A program made the position numbers and the translations under genes. Below, in pieces: positions 51,271 to 59,449 of a stretch of DNA of 64,000 nt (within the stretch, counting starts at the first letter, position 1; each line of letters starts with the position of its first letter). Under the pieces are notes generated by a model that had not been told where the DNA came from, made no database searches, and worked only from the letters and a program-made list of their open reading frames with translations. Source of the DNA: Streptomyces fildesensis (GTDB lineage: Bacteria; Actinomycetota; Actinomycetes; Streptomycetales; Streptomycetaceae); contig NZ_JAAIKO010000001.1 of NCBI RefSeq assembly GCF_016107395.1, forward strand, positions 62,001-126,000, written 5' to 3'.

Positions 51271-52239
51271 ATGCGCGCACTTCTCGTGGTCAACCCTGCT
51301 GCCACCACCACCAGTGCGCGGGTCCGTGACGTTCTGGCCCACGCACTCGCCAGCGATCTGAAGCTGGAAGTGGCCGCCACCGAGTACCGCGGCCACGCCC
51401 GGGATCTCGCCCGGCAGGCCGCCGAGGGCGGCGAGATCGAACTGGTCGTCGCGCTGGGCGGTGACGGCACGGTCAACGAAGTGGTCAACGGACTGCTGCA
51501 CAACGGACCCGATCCCGACCGGCTGCCGCAGCTGGCCGTGGTCCCCGGCGGCTCGACCAATGTCTTCGCGCGCGCCCTGGGACTGCCCAATGACGCCGTC
51601 GAGGCGACCGGGGCACTGCTGGACGCCCTGCACGACCAGTCGTCGCGCACGGTCGGCCTGGGACTGGTGAGCGGCACGCCCGGTACGGAGGACGAGGGAG
51701 TGCCCTCGCGCTGGTTCACCTTCTGCGCCGGGCTGGGTTTCGACGCCGGCGTGGTCGGCCGGGTCGAACAGCAGCGGGATCAAGGGAAGCGCTCGACGCA
51801 CGCGCTCTACATGCGCCAGGTGATGCGCCAGTTCCTGGCGGAGACGCACCGGCGGGGCGGTTCGATCACGCTGGAGCGCCCGGACGAGGACCCGGTCACC
51901 GGGCTGGTGCTGGCCATAGTCTGCAACACCGCCCCCTGGACCTACCTGGGCAATCGTCCGGTGTACGCGTCCCCCGAGGCCTCCTTCGACACCGGCCTCG
52001 ACCTGCTCGGAGTCTCGAAGATGTCGACGACGTCAGCGATGCGTTACGCCACGCAACTGCTGCGTTCGACCCCCGATCGAGGCCCGCACGGTAAGCATGT
52101 GGCGTCCGTCCACGACCTGACGGACTTCACCTTGCATTCGCAGGCTCCACTCCCGTTCCAGGTGGACGGCGACCACCTGGGGCTGCGAACCAGCGCAACC
52201 TTCACAGGCGTACGCCGTGCACTGCGTGTGATTGTGTAA
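51271..52239 (+). CDS. Diacylglycerol kinase/sphingosine kinase family lipid kinase
   Basis: 322 aa. DAGK catalytic domain with the nucleotide motif VVALGGDGTVNEVVNGL and AVVPGGSTNVFARALG, plus a beta-sandwich C-terminal domain ending LPFQVDGDHLG. Such enzymes phosphorylate diacylglycerol or related lipids at the membrane. ATG 51271 chosen because the conserved fold starts here (MRALLVVNPAA). No ribosome site precedes it, and the transcript may be leaderless. Confidence 0.9.
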   Translation: MRALLVVNPAATTTSARVRDVLAHALASDLKLEVAATEYRGHARDLARQAAEGGEIELVVALGGDGTVNEVVNGLLHNGPDPDRLPQLAVVPGGSTNVFARALGLPNDAVEATGALLDALHDQSSRTVGLGLVSGTPGTEDEGVPSRWFTFCAGLGFDAGVVGRVEQQRDQGKRSTHALYMRQVMRQFLAETHRRGGSITLERPDEDPVTGLVLAIVCNTAPWTYLGNRPVYASPEASFDTGLDLLGVSKMSTTSAMRYATQLLRSTPDRGPHGKHVASVHDLTDFTLHSQAPLPFQVDGDHLGLRTSATFTGVRRALRVIV

Positions 52240-52556
52240 GCGGAAGAGCCCAAAGTCCTTTTACTCGAACGTTTAGGCTGCCCTGCACCCCATGGAAGTA
52301 CGGCTGTGATGCAGGCGACACCGAGGAATCAAAAAAAACTTTCCTGAAGGGGTTGTATCCGCAGCCCAGGTTTGCGAGTCTCTACATGGCGATCGGGACG
52401 GCCAACAACCGGAGTCCCTTGAGAGCCCGAATCCACCACCTCACACCAGCGGGACTGCACCAGGTAACTGGGCGTAGTGCCGTGCCCTGTGAGGGGATTC
52501 GTGAAAGCGTTCACATTCACAAGCAACGTGCTTGTCACAAAGGAGTTGGAGCAGCC
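52240..52556 (+). other. 317-bp region and long leader upstream of wblE
   Basis: Untranslated space after the lipid-kinase gene. It contains an A8 run at 52331-52338, unusual at this GC level, and a GTGAA/TTCAC dyad at 52501-52514. The wblE ribosome site AAGGAG is at 52540-52545. Wbl genes often have long leaders. No supported coding sequence or RNA gene was identified. Confidence 0.5.
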
Positions 52557-52814
52557 ATGGACTGGCGTCATCGCGCCGTTTGCCGCGAGGAAGACCCGGA
52601 ACTCTTCTTCCCCATCGGCAACACCGGTCCTGCGCTGCTGCAGATCGAGGAAGCCAAGGCCGTCTGCCGCCGCTGCCCCGTCATGGAGCAGTGCCTGCAG
52701 TGGGCGCTGGAGAGCGGCCAGGACGCAGGCGTCTGGGGTGGCCTCAGCGAGGACGAGCGTCGCGCAATGAAGCGCCGCGCCGCCCGCAACAGGGCCCGCA
52801 ACGCCAGCGTCTGA
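52557..52814 (+). CDS. wblE: WhiB-like iron-sulfur protein WblE
   Basis: 85 aa. Four Fe-S cysteines C9, C37, C40 and C46 in the Wbl pattern (CRRCPVMEQC), then the turn GVWGGLSEDERR and a basic C-terminal tail (KRRAARNRARN) for DNA contact. Wbl proteins bind region 4 of the principal sigma factor and act in redox-linked development or stress control. The identification as WblE rests on sequence type and on position between the lipid kinase and PdtaS-like kinase. ATG start. Confidence 0.88.
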   Translation: MDWRHRAVCREEDPELFFPIGNTGPALLQIEEAKAVCRRCPVMEQCLQWALESGQDAGVWGGLSEDERRAMKRRAARNRARNASV

Positions 52815-52881
52815 CGCCCCGCTTTACCCCCGAGCCGCAGCGCGCAGCACCCGAATTCGTACGCGCAGCACACAGCATCCG

Positions 52882-52914
52882 GTAAGCCCCGACCGCCTGG
52901 CGGTCGGGGCTTAC
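52882..52914. terminator. Hairpin between wblE and the PdtaS-like kinase
   Basis: A perfect 16-bp stem (52882-52897 with 52899-52914) with a minimal loop lies between the convergent genes. Very GC-rich at its centre and AT-closing at its ends. Confidence 0.9.
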
Positions 52915-52945
52915 TGCTGTTCTCCCCCGACCACCGGCACCGGAA

Positions 52946-54394
52946 TTACGCCTCGGCCGGAAGTTCCAGCACGACCCTGGTGCCGCCCTCCGGCGCCGGG
53001 ACCATGTCGAACGTGCCGGACAGTTCGCCGACCACCAGGGTGCGGACGATCTGCAGTCCCAGATTTCCGGCGCGCTGCGGGTTGAAGCCCTCCGGCAGCC
53101 CGCGGCCGTTGTCCTGGACGGTGATGATCAGCTTGTCGCGGCCGGCCGTCGCCCCCACCTCGACCGTGCCGCTCTCCCCCGGGCCGAAGCCGTGCTCCAG
53201 CGCGTTCTGCAGCAGTTCGGTGAGAACCATCGCCAGCGGGGTGGCGACCTCGGCGGTCAGGATGCCGAAGCGCCCGGTGCGGCGGGCCGTGACGCGGCCG
53301 GGTGAGATCTCGGCGACCATCGAGAGCACCCGGTCGGCGATGTCGTCGAACTCGACGCGCTCGTCCAGGTTCTGGGAGAGCGTCTCGTGCACGATCGCGA
53401 TCGAGCCGACCCGGCGGACCGCTTCCTCCAGCGCCTCGCGCGCCTTGTCGGAATCCATCCGGCGGGCCTGCAGCCGCAGCAGTGCGGCGACGGTCTGCAG
53501 ATTGTTCTTCACCCGGTGGTGGATCTCCCGGATGGTGGCGTCCTTGGTCATCAACTCGCGTTCGCGGCGCCGCAGCTCGGTGACATCGCGCAGCAGGACG
53601 AGTGAGCCGATGTGGGTGCCCTTGGGCCGCAGCGGGATGGTGCGCAGCTGGATGACGCCGTCGCCACCCTCGACCTCGGCCTCACGAGGCGCCCAGCCGC
53701 TGGCGAGTTTGACCATCGCCTCGTCCACCGGGCCGCGGGCGGGGGCGAGTTCGGCGGTGGTCGCGCCGAGGTGCAGTCCGACGATGTCGGCGGCGAGGCC
53801 CAGCCGGTGGTACGCGGAGAGCGCGTTGGGACTGGCGTACTGCACGATGCCGTCCGCGTCGAGCCGGATCAGACCGTCGCCGGCGCGCGGCGCCGCGTCC
53901 ATGTCGACCTGCTCGGCGGGGAACGGGAAGGAGCCGGCGGCGATCATCTGCGCCAGGTCCGAGGCGCTCTGCAGATAGGTGAGCTCGAGCCGGCTGGGGG
54001 TGCGGACGGTCAGCAGGTTGGTGTTGCGGGCGATCACGCCCAGCACCCGGCCCTCGCGGCGGACCGGGATCGACTCGACCCGGACCGGGACCTCGTCACG
54101 CCATTCGGGGTCGCCCTCACGGACGATCCGGCCCTCGTCCAGCGCCGCGTCCAGCATGGGACGGCGGCCGCGCGGCACCAGATGGCCGACCATGTCGTCC
54201 TGGTACGAGGTCGGTCCGGTGTTCGGCCGCATCTGGGCGACCGAGACATAGCGTGTGCCGTCCAGGGTGGGCACCCACAGGACGAGGTCGGCGAAGGACA
54301 GGTCGGAGAGCAGCTGCCACTCGGAGACCAGCAGGTGGAGCCATTCGAGATCGGAGTCGTCGAGGCCGGTGTGCTGGCGTACGAGGTCGTTCAT
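52946..54394 (-). CDS. PdtaS-like sensor histidine kinase (GAF/PAS, HisKA_2)
   Basis: 482 aa, cytosolic. An N-terminal GAF-like region (about 1-160) is followed by a PAS domain (about 175-275), HisKA_2 with phospho-acceptor motif EIHHRVKNNLQTVAALLRLQ, and HATPase with ELLQNALEHGF and DNGRGLPEG. This is the layout of mycobacterial PdtaS, which signals to an ANTAR RNA-binding regulator; no such gene is adjacent. ATG 54394 is chosen; GTG 54403 is an alternative and would be near-leaderless behind a TACGCT -10. A good dre site lies about 90 bp upstream, so DasR control is possible. Confidence 0.9.
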   Translation of the reverse strand: MNDLVRQHTGLDDSDLEWLHLLVSEWQLLSDLSFADLVLWVPTLDGTRYVSVAQMRPNTGPTSYQDDMVGHLVPRGRRPMLDAALDEGRIVREGDPEWRDEVPVRVESIPVRREGRVLGVIARNTNLLTVRTPSRLELTYLQSASDLAQMIAAGSFPFPAEQVDMDAAPRAGDGLIRLDADGIVQYASPNALSAYHRLGLAADIVGLHLGATTAELAPARGPVDEAMVKLASGWAPREAEVEGGDGVIQLRTIPLRPKGTHIGSLVLLRDVTELRRRERELMTKDATIREIHHRVKNNLQTVAALLRLQARRMDSDKAREALEEAVRRVGSIAIVHETLSQNLDERVEFDDIADRVLSMVAEISPGRVTARRTGRFGILTAEVATPLAMVLTELLQNALEHGFGPGESGTVEVGATAGRDKLIITVQDNGRGLPEGFNPQRAGNLGLQIVRTLVVGELSGTFDMVPAPEGGTRVVLELPAEA

Positions 54395-54485
54395 GGAGGG
54401 CACGTCTGCGAGCGTACAGGCCAATTCGCGCCATCCGTGCCGGGCCTTTTTTCCACCGATGGCCGCGATTCCATGGACAAGGACG

Positions 54486-54501
54486 AATGGTCTAGTCCAC
54501 A
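54486..54501. promoter_or_regulatory. dre-like DasR site upstream of the PdtaS-like kinase
   Basis: AATGGTCTAGTCCACA matches the dre consensus ACTGGTCTAGACCACT at 13 of 16 positions, better than many proven sites. It lies 92 bp upstream of the kinase start codon and divergent to the end of the das operon. DasR binding is inferred. Confidence 0.65.
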
Positions 54502-54763
54502 ATGGACCGAACAGACCTCCATCCTCCCCGCACAGGAGGGTGGATCGAGGCCAGGCGTTCTCTGCCCTGACTACGCCGTGGCCTCACCGGTCGGCCCTAA
54601 CGGGCCACGGGGAACCGCACACCCCGTCGGCCACGGCGTCGACAGCAGCTCCGGGCTGCGGTGCTGGAAGGGCTGAGGGTCCCTTCCCGGCGCCGCGGCC
54701 CGTGGCGTTTTCCGGGCACCGGCCCCGTTCCCGCCGGGGCCCGCTCCCTCCCCGCTCACACGC

Positions 54764-54799
54764 GGAAGGCCCCGTCGCAGCACGCGACGGGGCCTTTCC
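54764..54799. terminator. Terminator of the das operon side
   Basis: A perfect 13-bp stem (54766-54778 with 54784-54796) with a 5-base loop, extended by GGA/TCC with one bulge. It lies 25 bp after the SIS-gene stop and closes the das transcript. Confidence 0.88.
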
Positions 54800-54823
54800 C
54801 GTTCCACACGGCCGGGGCCGCGG

Positions 54824-55894
54824 TCAGTGCGTTTCCGTCACCTTGGCGAGGGCGCGCGGGGCGTCCGGGTCCTGGCCGCGGGCGATGGTGACCTCGTAGG
54901 CCAGCATCTGCAGCGGCAGGATCTCCAGGATCGGCTGGACCTCCTCGGCGACCCCCTTCGTCGGCAGGGCGAAGCCCGCTGAGGCGGCGTCCACCTGGGC
55001 CTGGGGGCCGATGACCACCAGGTCCGCGCCCCGGCCGCGCAGCCGGTCCAGGACCGGCTGGAGGGCCTCTCCGCCCCTGCCCTCGGTGACGATGGCGATC
55101 ACCGGCGAGATGTTGTCGACCATGGCCAGCGGGCCGTGCAGCAGATCCGCGCCCGAGTACGCCAGGGCCGGGATGTAGCTGGTCTCCATCAGCTTCAGCG
55201 CGGCCTCCCGCGCGGTCGGGTAGCCGTAGCCGCGGGAGGTGATGACCATGCGCTCCGCGAAGCGGTAGCGGCCGGCCAGCGCCTTGACCTCGGCGCCGCG
55301 CGCCAGGATCCCCTCGGCCAGTTCCGGCAGCACCTCGGCGGCGGAGCCGTCACCACCGCGCAGGCCCTCCACGAACAGGTACAGGGCCAGCAGCTCGGCG
55401 GTGTACGTCTTGGTCGCCGGGAGCGCCTTCTCCGGTCCTGCCAGCACGTCGATGTGGAACTCGGAGACCTCGGCGAGCGGGGACTCCGGGTTGTTCGTCA
55501 CCGCGACGGTGATCGCACCGGCCTCGCGGGCCGCCCGGGTGGAGGCCACCAGGTCGGGCGAGCCACCGGACTGGCTGACGGTGATGACCAGGCAGTCCGT
55601 GAGGTCCGGCGTCGCGCCGTACGCGGTGGTGGTCGACATCGAGGTCAGCCCCGCGGGCTTCCCGAGCAGCACCTCGATCAGGTACTTCGCGTACAGCGCC
55701 GCGTTGTCGGACGTACCGCGGGCGGTGAGCAGCACGAAGCGCGGGTTGCGCGCCGCGACCTTCGCGGCGACCGCGCGGATCCGCGGCGCACCCCGCTCCA
55801 GGATGCGCCGCAGTACGGCGGGCTGCTCGGCCATCTCGCCGGACATGATCCGGCCCGGTATCAGAATCTTCCGGTCCGGCGTCGGGGCGGACAT
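54824..55894 (-). CDS. Double-SIS sugar-phosphate isomerase/deaminase of the das operon
   Basis: 356 aa with two SIS domains, as in the isomerase half of GlmS, AgaS or NagB-II deaminases, and no glutaminase domain. SIS motifs: LLTARGTSDNAALYAKYL, VSQSGGSPDLVAS and, in the second domain, ITSRGYGYPTAREAALKLMETS. The predicted reaction is interconversion or deamination of an aminosugar phosphate such as GlcN-6-P. The S. coelicolor das region carries a classical NagB-type deaminase gene nearby, so this may be a non-orthologous replacement. ATG start, GGAGG eight bases upstream, 41 bp behind dasD. Confidence 0.85.
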   Translation of the reverse strand: MSAPTPDRKILIPGRIMSGEMAEQPAVLRRILERGAPRIRAVAAKVAARNPRFVLLTARGTSDNAALYAKYLIEVLLGKPAGLTSMSTTTAYGATPDLTDCLVITVSQSGGSPDLVASTRAAREAGAITVAVTNNPESPLAEVSEFHIDVLAGPEKALPATKTYTAELLALYLFVEGLRGGDGSAAEVLPELAEGILARGAEVKALAGRYRFAERMVITSRGYGYPTAREAALKLMETSYIPALAYSGADLLHGPLAMVDNISPVIAIVTEGRGGEALQPVLDRLRGRGADLVVIGPQAQVDAASAGFALPTKGVAEEVQPILEILPLQMLAYEVTIARGQDPDAPRALAKVTETH

Positions 55895-55935
55895 GCGGTG
55901 GGCCTCCAGGCTGTTGCGAATCTCCTCCGCGCCGG

Positions 55936-57480
55936 TCAGAGCCCGGCTTCCTTGCCGGCGATGACCTCCGCGGCTGCTCGCCCGCACACACGGGCAGCGC
56001 CATGGGTCGCGATGTGCAGCGCGCCGGAGGGCGGCGCCTGGGGCACCCCCATCTCCACCACGACCGTGTCGGGCCGGGCGGCGAGCAGGGCGTCCAGAGC
56101 GTCGGCCATCCACGCGTGGCGGTGCACGTCGCGGACCACTGCGACGATCCTACGGTCGGACGCGGACTGCAGCACTTTCGCGCAGAGGGCGTCCGCCCCG
56201 CCGGCCTCGGCGTCCGCCGCGCGGAAGGTGCCGGTCACGGTGCCGGGCAGCAGCCGCTCCAGTTCCGCGGCCACCCCCCAGGGCGTCTCGGCGCCGACCG
56301 CGATGTTCGCGACCGGGGTGAAGGCGGCCACGTACGGCGCGGTCGCGATCGGTACGTACTCCTCCGTACGGGTCACCCGCACGGCCCGGCGGGCCGCGAT
56401 GAGGCCGACCTCGGGGTCGGGTGCGGTCCCCTCCGCCGCACCCGACCGCTCGGCCGTCCATGCCGCGAGCGACCGCACCCGGGCGGCGGCGTCGGCAAGC
56501 CGCTCCTCGGGCAGATCGCCGTCGCGCACCGCACGAACGATGGCGTCGCGGAGCCGCAGCACGGTCTCCTCGTCGGCGAGACCTCCGCCGACACAGATGG
56601 CGTCGGCACCGGCCAGCAGCGCCATGACGGTGCCGCGCTCGATGCCGTACGTCGCCGCGATGGCCTGCATCTCGATGCCGTCGGTGACGATGAGTCCGTC
56701 GTAACCGAGGCCGCCCTCCGCGGCGGGCGCGCGCAGCAGCCCGTTGAGCGCGCTGGGGCTGAGCGTGGCGGGCCGGTCCGGGTCGAGGGCCGGCACCAGG
56801 ATGTGGGCGCTCATCACGGCCTTGGTCCCGGCTGCGACGGCGGCCCGGAACGGCACCAGTTCACGGTCCTGCAGGGTCTGCAGGCCGACCTCGATGTTGG
56901 GCATCGAGTGGTGCGAGTCGACGGCCGTGTCGCCGTGGCCGGGGAAGTGCTTGGTGCAGGCCGCCACCCCGGCGGACTGCAGACCGGTGATGTACGCGGC
57001 GGTGTTGCGTGCGACGAGGTGCGGGTCCGAGCCGAAGGACCGTACGCCGATCACCGGGTTGCCGGGGTCGGAGTTGACGTCCGCGGACGGCGCCCAGTTG
57101 AAGTTGACCCCGCAGGTGCCGAGCCGGCGGCCGAGCTCCGCCGCCACCTCCTGCGTCAGGTCCGCGTCGTCGACCGCGCCGAGCGCGAGGTTGCCGGGGA
57201 AGGACGAGCCGGTCCGCGCTTCGAGGCGGGTGACGTCACCGCCCTCCTCGTCGGCCGCGACCAGCACGTCCGCCCGTACCGCGCGCAACTGCGCGGTGAG
57301 CGCGGACAGCTGCTCGGGCGATTCGATGTTCCGGGCGAACAGCGCCACGGAGCCGAGGCCTTCGGCGAGCCGGAGCAGCAGCCACTCGGGTGCGGTGGTC
57401 CCGATGAATCCCGGCTGCAGGACGGCGAGCGCGTCCCGGATGAGGGTGTCGGGGGCGGAGTCGGTAGAAATGACGGTCAT
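55936..57480 (-). CDS. dasD: GH3 beta-N-acetylglucosaminidase DasD
   Basis: 514 aa GH3 enzyme of the NagZ/NAG-ase type. Signature KHFPGHGDTAVDSHHSMP with the Asp-His dyad of NagZ-like GH3, nucleophile in GLIVTDGIEM, then an extra C-terminal alpha/beta domain of about 165 residues. No signal peptide, so it acts inside on imported chitobiose or chito-oligomers, releasing GlcNAc. The ATG overlaps the dasC stop by 4 bp, confirming cotranscription with the importer genes. Confidence 0.95.
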   Translation of the reverse strand: MTVISTDSAPDTLIRDALAVLQPGFIGTTAPEWLLLRLAEGLGSVALFARNIESPEQLSALTAQLRAVRADVLVAADEEGGDVTRLEARTGSSFPGNLALGAVDDADLTQEVAAELGRRLGTCGVNFNWAPSADVNSDPGNPVIGVRSFGSDPHLVARNTAAYITGLQSAGVAACTKHFPGHGDTAVDSHHSMPNIEVGLQTLQDRELVPFRAAVAAGTKAVMSAHILVPALDPDRPATLSPSALNGLLRAPAAEGGLGYDGLIVTDGIEMQAIAATYGIERGTVMALLAGADAICVGGGLADEETVLRLRDAIVRAVRDGDLPEERLADAAARVRSLAAWTAERSGAAEGTAPDPEVGLIAARRAVRVTRTEEYVPIATAPYVAAFTPVANIAVGAETPWGVAAELERLLPGTVTGTFRAADAEAGGADALCAKVLQSASDRRIVAVVRDVHRHAWMADALDALLAARPDTVVVEMGVPQAPPSGALHIATHGAARVCGRAAAEVIAGKEAGL

Positions 57481-58331
57481 CCCTTCACCGCCCCGGCGGT
57501 CAGACCGGAAGCGACCTTGCGCTGGACCATGACGAAGAAGATCACCACGGGCAGGGCCACCAGGATGGAGCCCGCCATCAGCGCGCCGAAGTCGGTGCCG
57601 CGCTGACCGGTGAAGTTCAGCAGCCAAATGCTGAGTGTGTACTTGTCGTTGTCCTGGAGGAGGACGTAAGCGAAAAGGTATTCGTTCCAGGCCGTCATCA
57701 GGGCGTAGATCGAGGCGGCGACCAGGCCGGGTGCCAGCAGCGGGAAGACCACGCGGCGGAAGGCGGCCATCTGGCTGCAGCCGTCGACCATGGCCGACTC
57801 CTCCAGCTCCTTGGGGATGTTGACGATGAATCCGCGCAGCATCCACACCGAGAAGGGCAGCGTCGTCGCCGCGTACACGACGATGACGCCCCAGTACTGG
57901 TTCAGCCCGCCCATGTCGTTGAGCTGGATGTAGATGGGGATCAGCATCGAGGTGCCGGGGATCATCTGGATCAGCAGCAGCGTGATCATCAGCCCGCGGC
58001 GGCCCCAGAAGTGGAAGCGGCCCAGCGCGTAGGCGGCGAGCAGCCCGACGCCGATGGCGATGATGACGCTGAACAGCGAGATGATCACGCTGCTCTTCAC
58101 GTTGTCCCAGAAGTTGGGCATGTCCATCGCCCGGTGGAACTGGTCGAACGTGATCGAGCTCGGCCAGAGCTTCTGGTGGTAGCTGAGGATCTCGGTGCTG
58201 GGCCGGAGCGCGGTGATGACCATCCAGTAGACCGGGAAGCCCATGACCACGAAGGTGAGCAGGCCGAGGATGTTCCAGCCGGTGCGGTTCTTCTTCTTGC
58301 TCTTGTAGGTGACCTTGGCGGCGGTAGTCAC
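57477..58331 (-). CDS. dasC: Chito-oligosaccharide ABC transporter permease DasC
   Basis: 284 aa, six hydrophobic helices, MalG-type EAA loop ELEESAMVDGCSQMAAFRRVVFPLLAPGL. Pairs with DasB. In S. coelicolor and S. olivaceoviridis DasABC imports N,N'-diacetylchitobiose and needs the shared MsiK ATPase encoded elsewhere; no ATPase gene is present here. GTG start overlapping the dasB stop. Confidence 0.95.
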   Translation of the reverse strand: MTTAAKVTYKSKKKNRTGWNILGLLTFVVMGFPVYWMVITALRPSTEILSYHQKLWPSSITFDQFHRAMDMPNFWDNVKSSVIISLFSVIIAIGVGLLAAYALGRFHFWGRRGLMITLLLIQMIPGTSMLIPIYIQLNDMGGLNQYWGVIVVYAATTLPFSVWMLRGFIVNIPKELEESAMVDGCSQMAAFRRVVFPLLAPGLVAASIYALMTAWNEYLFAYVLLQDNDKYTLSIWLLNFTGQRGTDFGALMAGSILVALPVVIFFVMVQRKVASGLTAGAVKG

Positions 58332-59335
58332 TCGACCTCTCCGATCTTCATCAGCTGGCGCAGGTAGTAGACGGAGACGCCGGACAGCATCACCACGGTG
58401 ATGATGGAGATCGCGGCACCCGTGCTGAAGGAGTTACTGGTGAACGCCTGGGTGAAGGAGTAGAGGCCCAGCAGCTGGTAGTCCGGCTCCGGGTGGTTGT
58501 TGCGCATCAGCAGCACCTGGCCGAGCACACCGAAGTCCCAGATGATCGACAGCGTCGTGGTCATGACGAAGACCGGCTTGATCACCGGGAAGGTGACGAA
58601 CCGGAAGATGCCGAAGCCGCTGGCGCCGTCGATCCTGGCCGCCTCCTCCAGCTCCTTGGGCACCTGGGTGAGCGCCGAGTGCAGGCTGATGGCGATGAAC
58701 GGGATGGCCGCCCAGACCACCAGGGCGGCGATGATCGCCAGCCCCGAGGTGGGGTTGAGGAACCAGTTGTGGCCGGCGTAGTCGACCCCGGGGAGCTTGC
58801 TGAGCAGCTCGTTGACCAGCCCGTAGTCCGAGTCGAACATGAACTTGAAGACCGAGGTGGAGACCAGCAGCGGCATCGCCCAGACGGCGACCATCGCGCT
58901 GGTGATCATCACCCGGAGCCAGGGCGACACCCGTTGCAGCAGCATGGCTATGAGCAGCCCGAGCAACATGGTGAAGAAGACACAGACGACGACGAAGACG
59001 ACCGTGCGGATGAACACATGCCAGAACTCGGAGTCGCCGAGGATCGTCGTGTACTGGTCGAGACCGACCCACGGCGGTGTCGTGCCGCCCCACAGGTTGT
59101 TGCGCCGCATGTCCTGGAAGGACAGCACCACGGTGTCGATCAGCGGCCAGCCGAGCACGCCCGCCATGACCACCAGGGCCGGAGTGATCAGCAAGTACGG
59201 CAGGGTTCTGTTCTGCCGGGTGGCCGGCCGGCGGCGGGCCCCCCGCCCGGATGCGGGCCGGTCCTGAGCCGGCGGCGGGCTCTTCACGAGACCCCGCTCC
59301 AGCGGCTCGGTGGCATGCGTGTCGGCGGCACTCAT
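58328..59335 (-). CDS. dasB: Chito-oligosaccharide ABC transporter permease DasB
   Basis: 335 aa. A cytosolic Arg/Pro-rich N-terminal tail of about 45 residues, then six helices and the MalF-type EAA loop ELEEAARIDGASGFGIFRFVTFP. Start is ATG 59335 behind AAAGG; the longer frame reads into non-coding space. It lies 114 bp downstream of dasA. Confidence 0.95.
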   Translation of the reverse strand: MSAADTHATEPLERGLVKSPPPAQDRPASGRGARRRPATRQNRTLPYLLITPALVVMAGVLGWPLIDTVVLSFQDMRRNNLWGGTTPPWVGLDQYTTILGDSEFWHVFIRTVVFVVVCVFFTMLLGLLIAMLLQRVSPWLRVMITSAMVAVWAMPLLVSTSVFKFMFDSDYGLVNELLSKLPGVDYAGHNWFLNPTSGLAIIAALVVWAAIPFIAISLHSALTQVPKELEEAARIDGASGFGIFRFVTFPVIKPVFVMTTTLSIIWDFGVLGQVLLMRNNHPEPDYQLLGLYSFTQAFTSNSFSTGAAISIITVVMLSGVSVYYLRQLMKIGEVE

Positions 59336-59449
59336 CTCGCTGACCTTTCTTCGTCGTCCATGCCGGGTGCGGAGGCGGACGGCCCACATCCGTGGACCGT
59401 CCGCGCTCGCAGCGCCTGTTTCCCCGCCCCCCACGGGCGAGGCCTGGGA

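Larger units (their letters stand above)
54395..54823. other. 429-bp divergent/intergenic region with a dre-like site
   Basis: This gap between the PdtaS-like kinase start and the SIS-gene stop holds a dre-like site at 54486-54501 and a terminator at 54764-54799. Small open frames in it have no convincing codon pattern. A short RNA gene in 54500-54760 cannot be excluded. Confidence 0.5.

Noticed and set aside
52325..52354. GGAAT and GTT pair upstream of wblE as a SigR promoter
   Set aside because: The spacing is 22 bases instead of the expected 16-19.
54395..54823. Small open frames in the gap between the PdtaS-like kinase and the das operon
   Set aside because: No ribosome site, no codon-position bias and no family resemblance. 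Left as non-coding.
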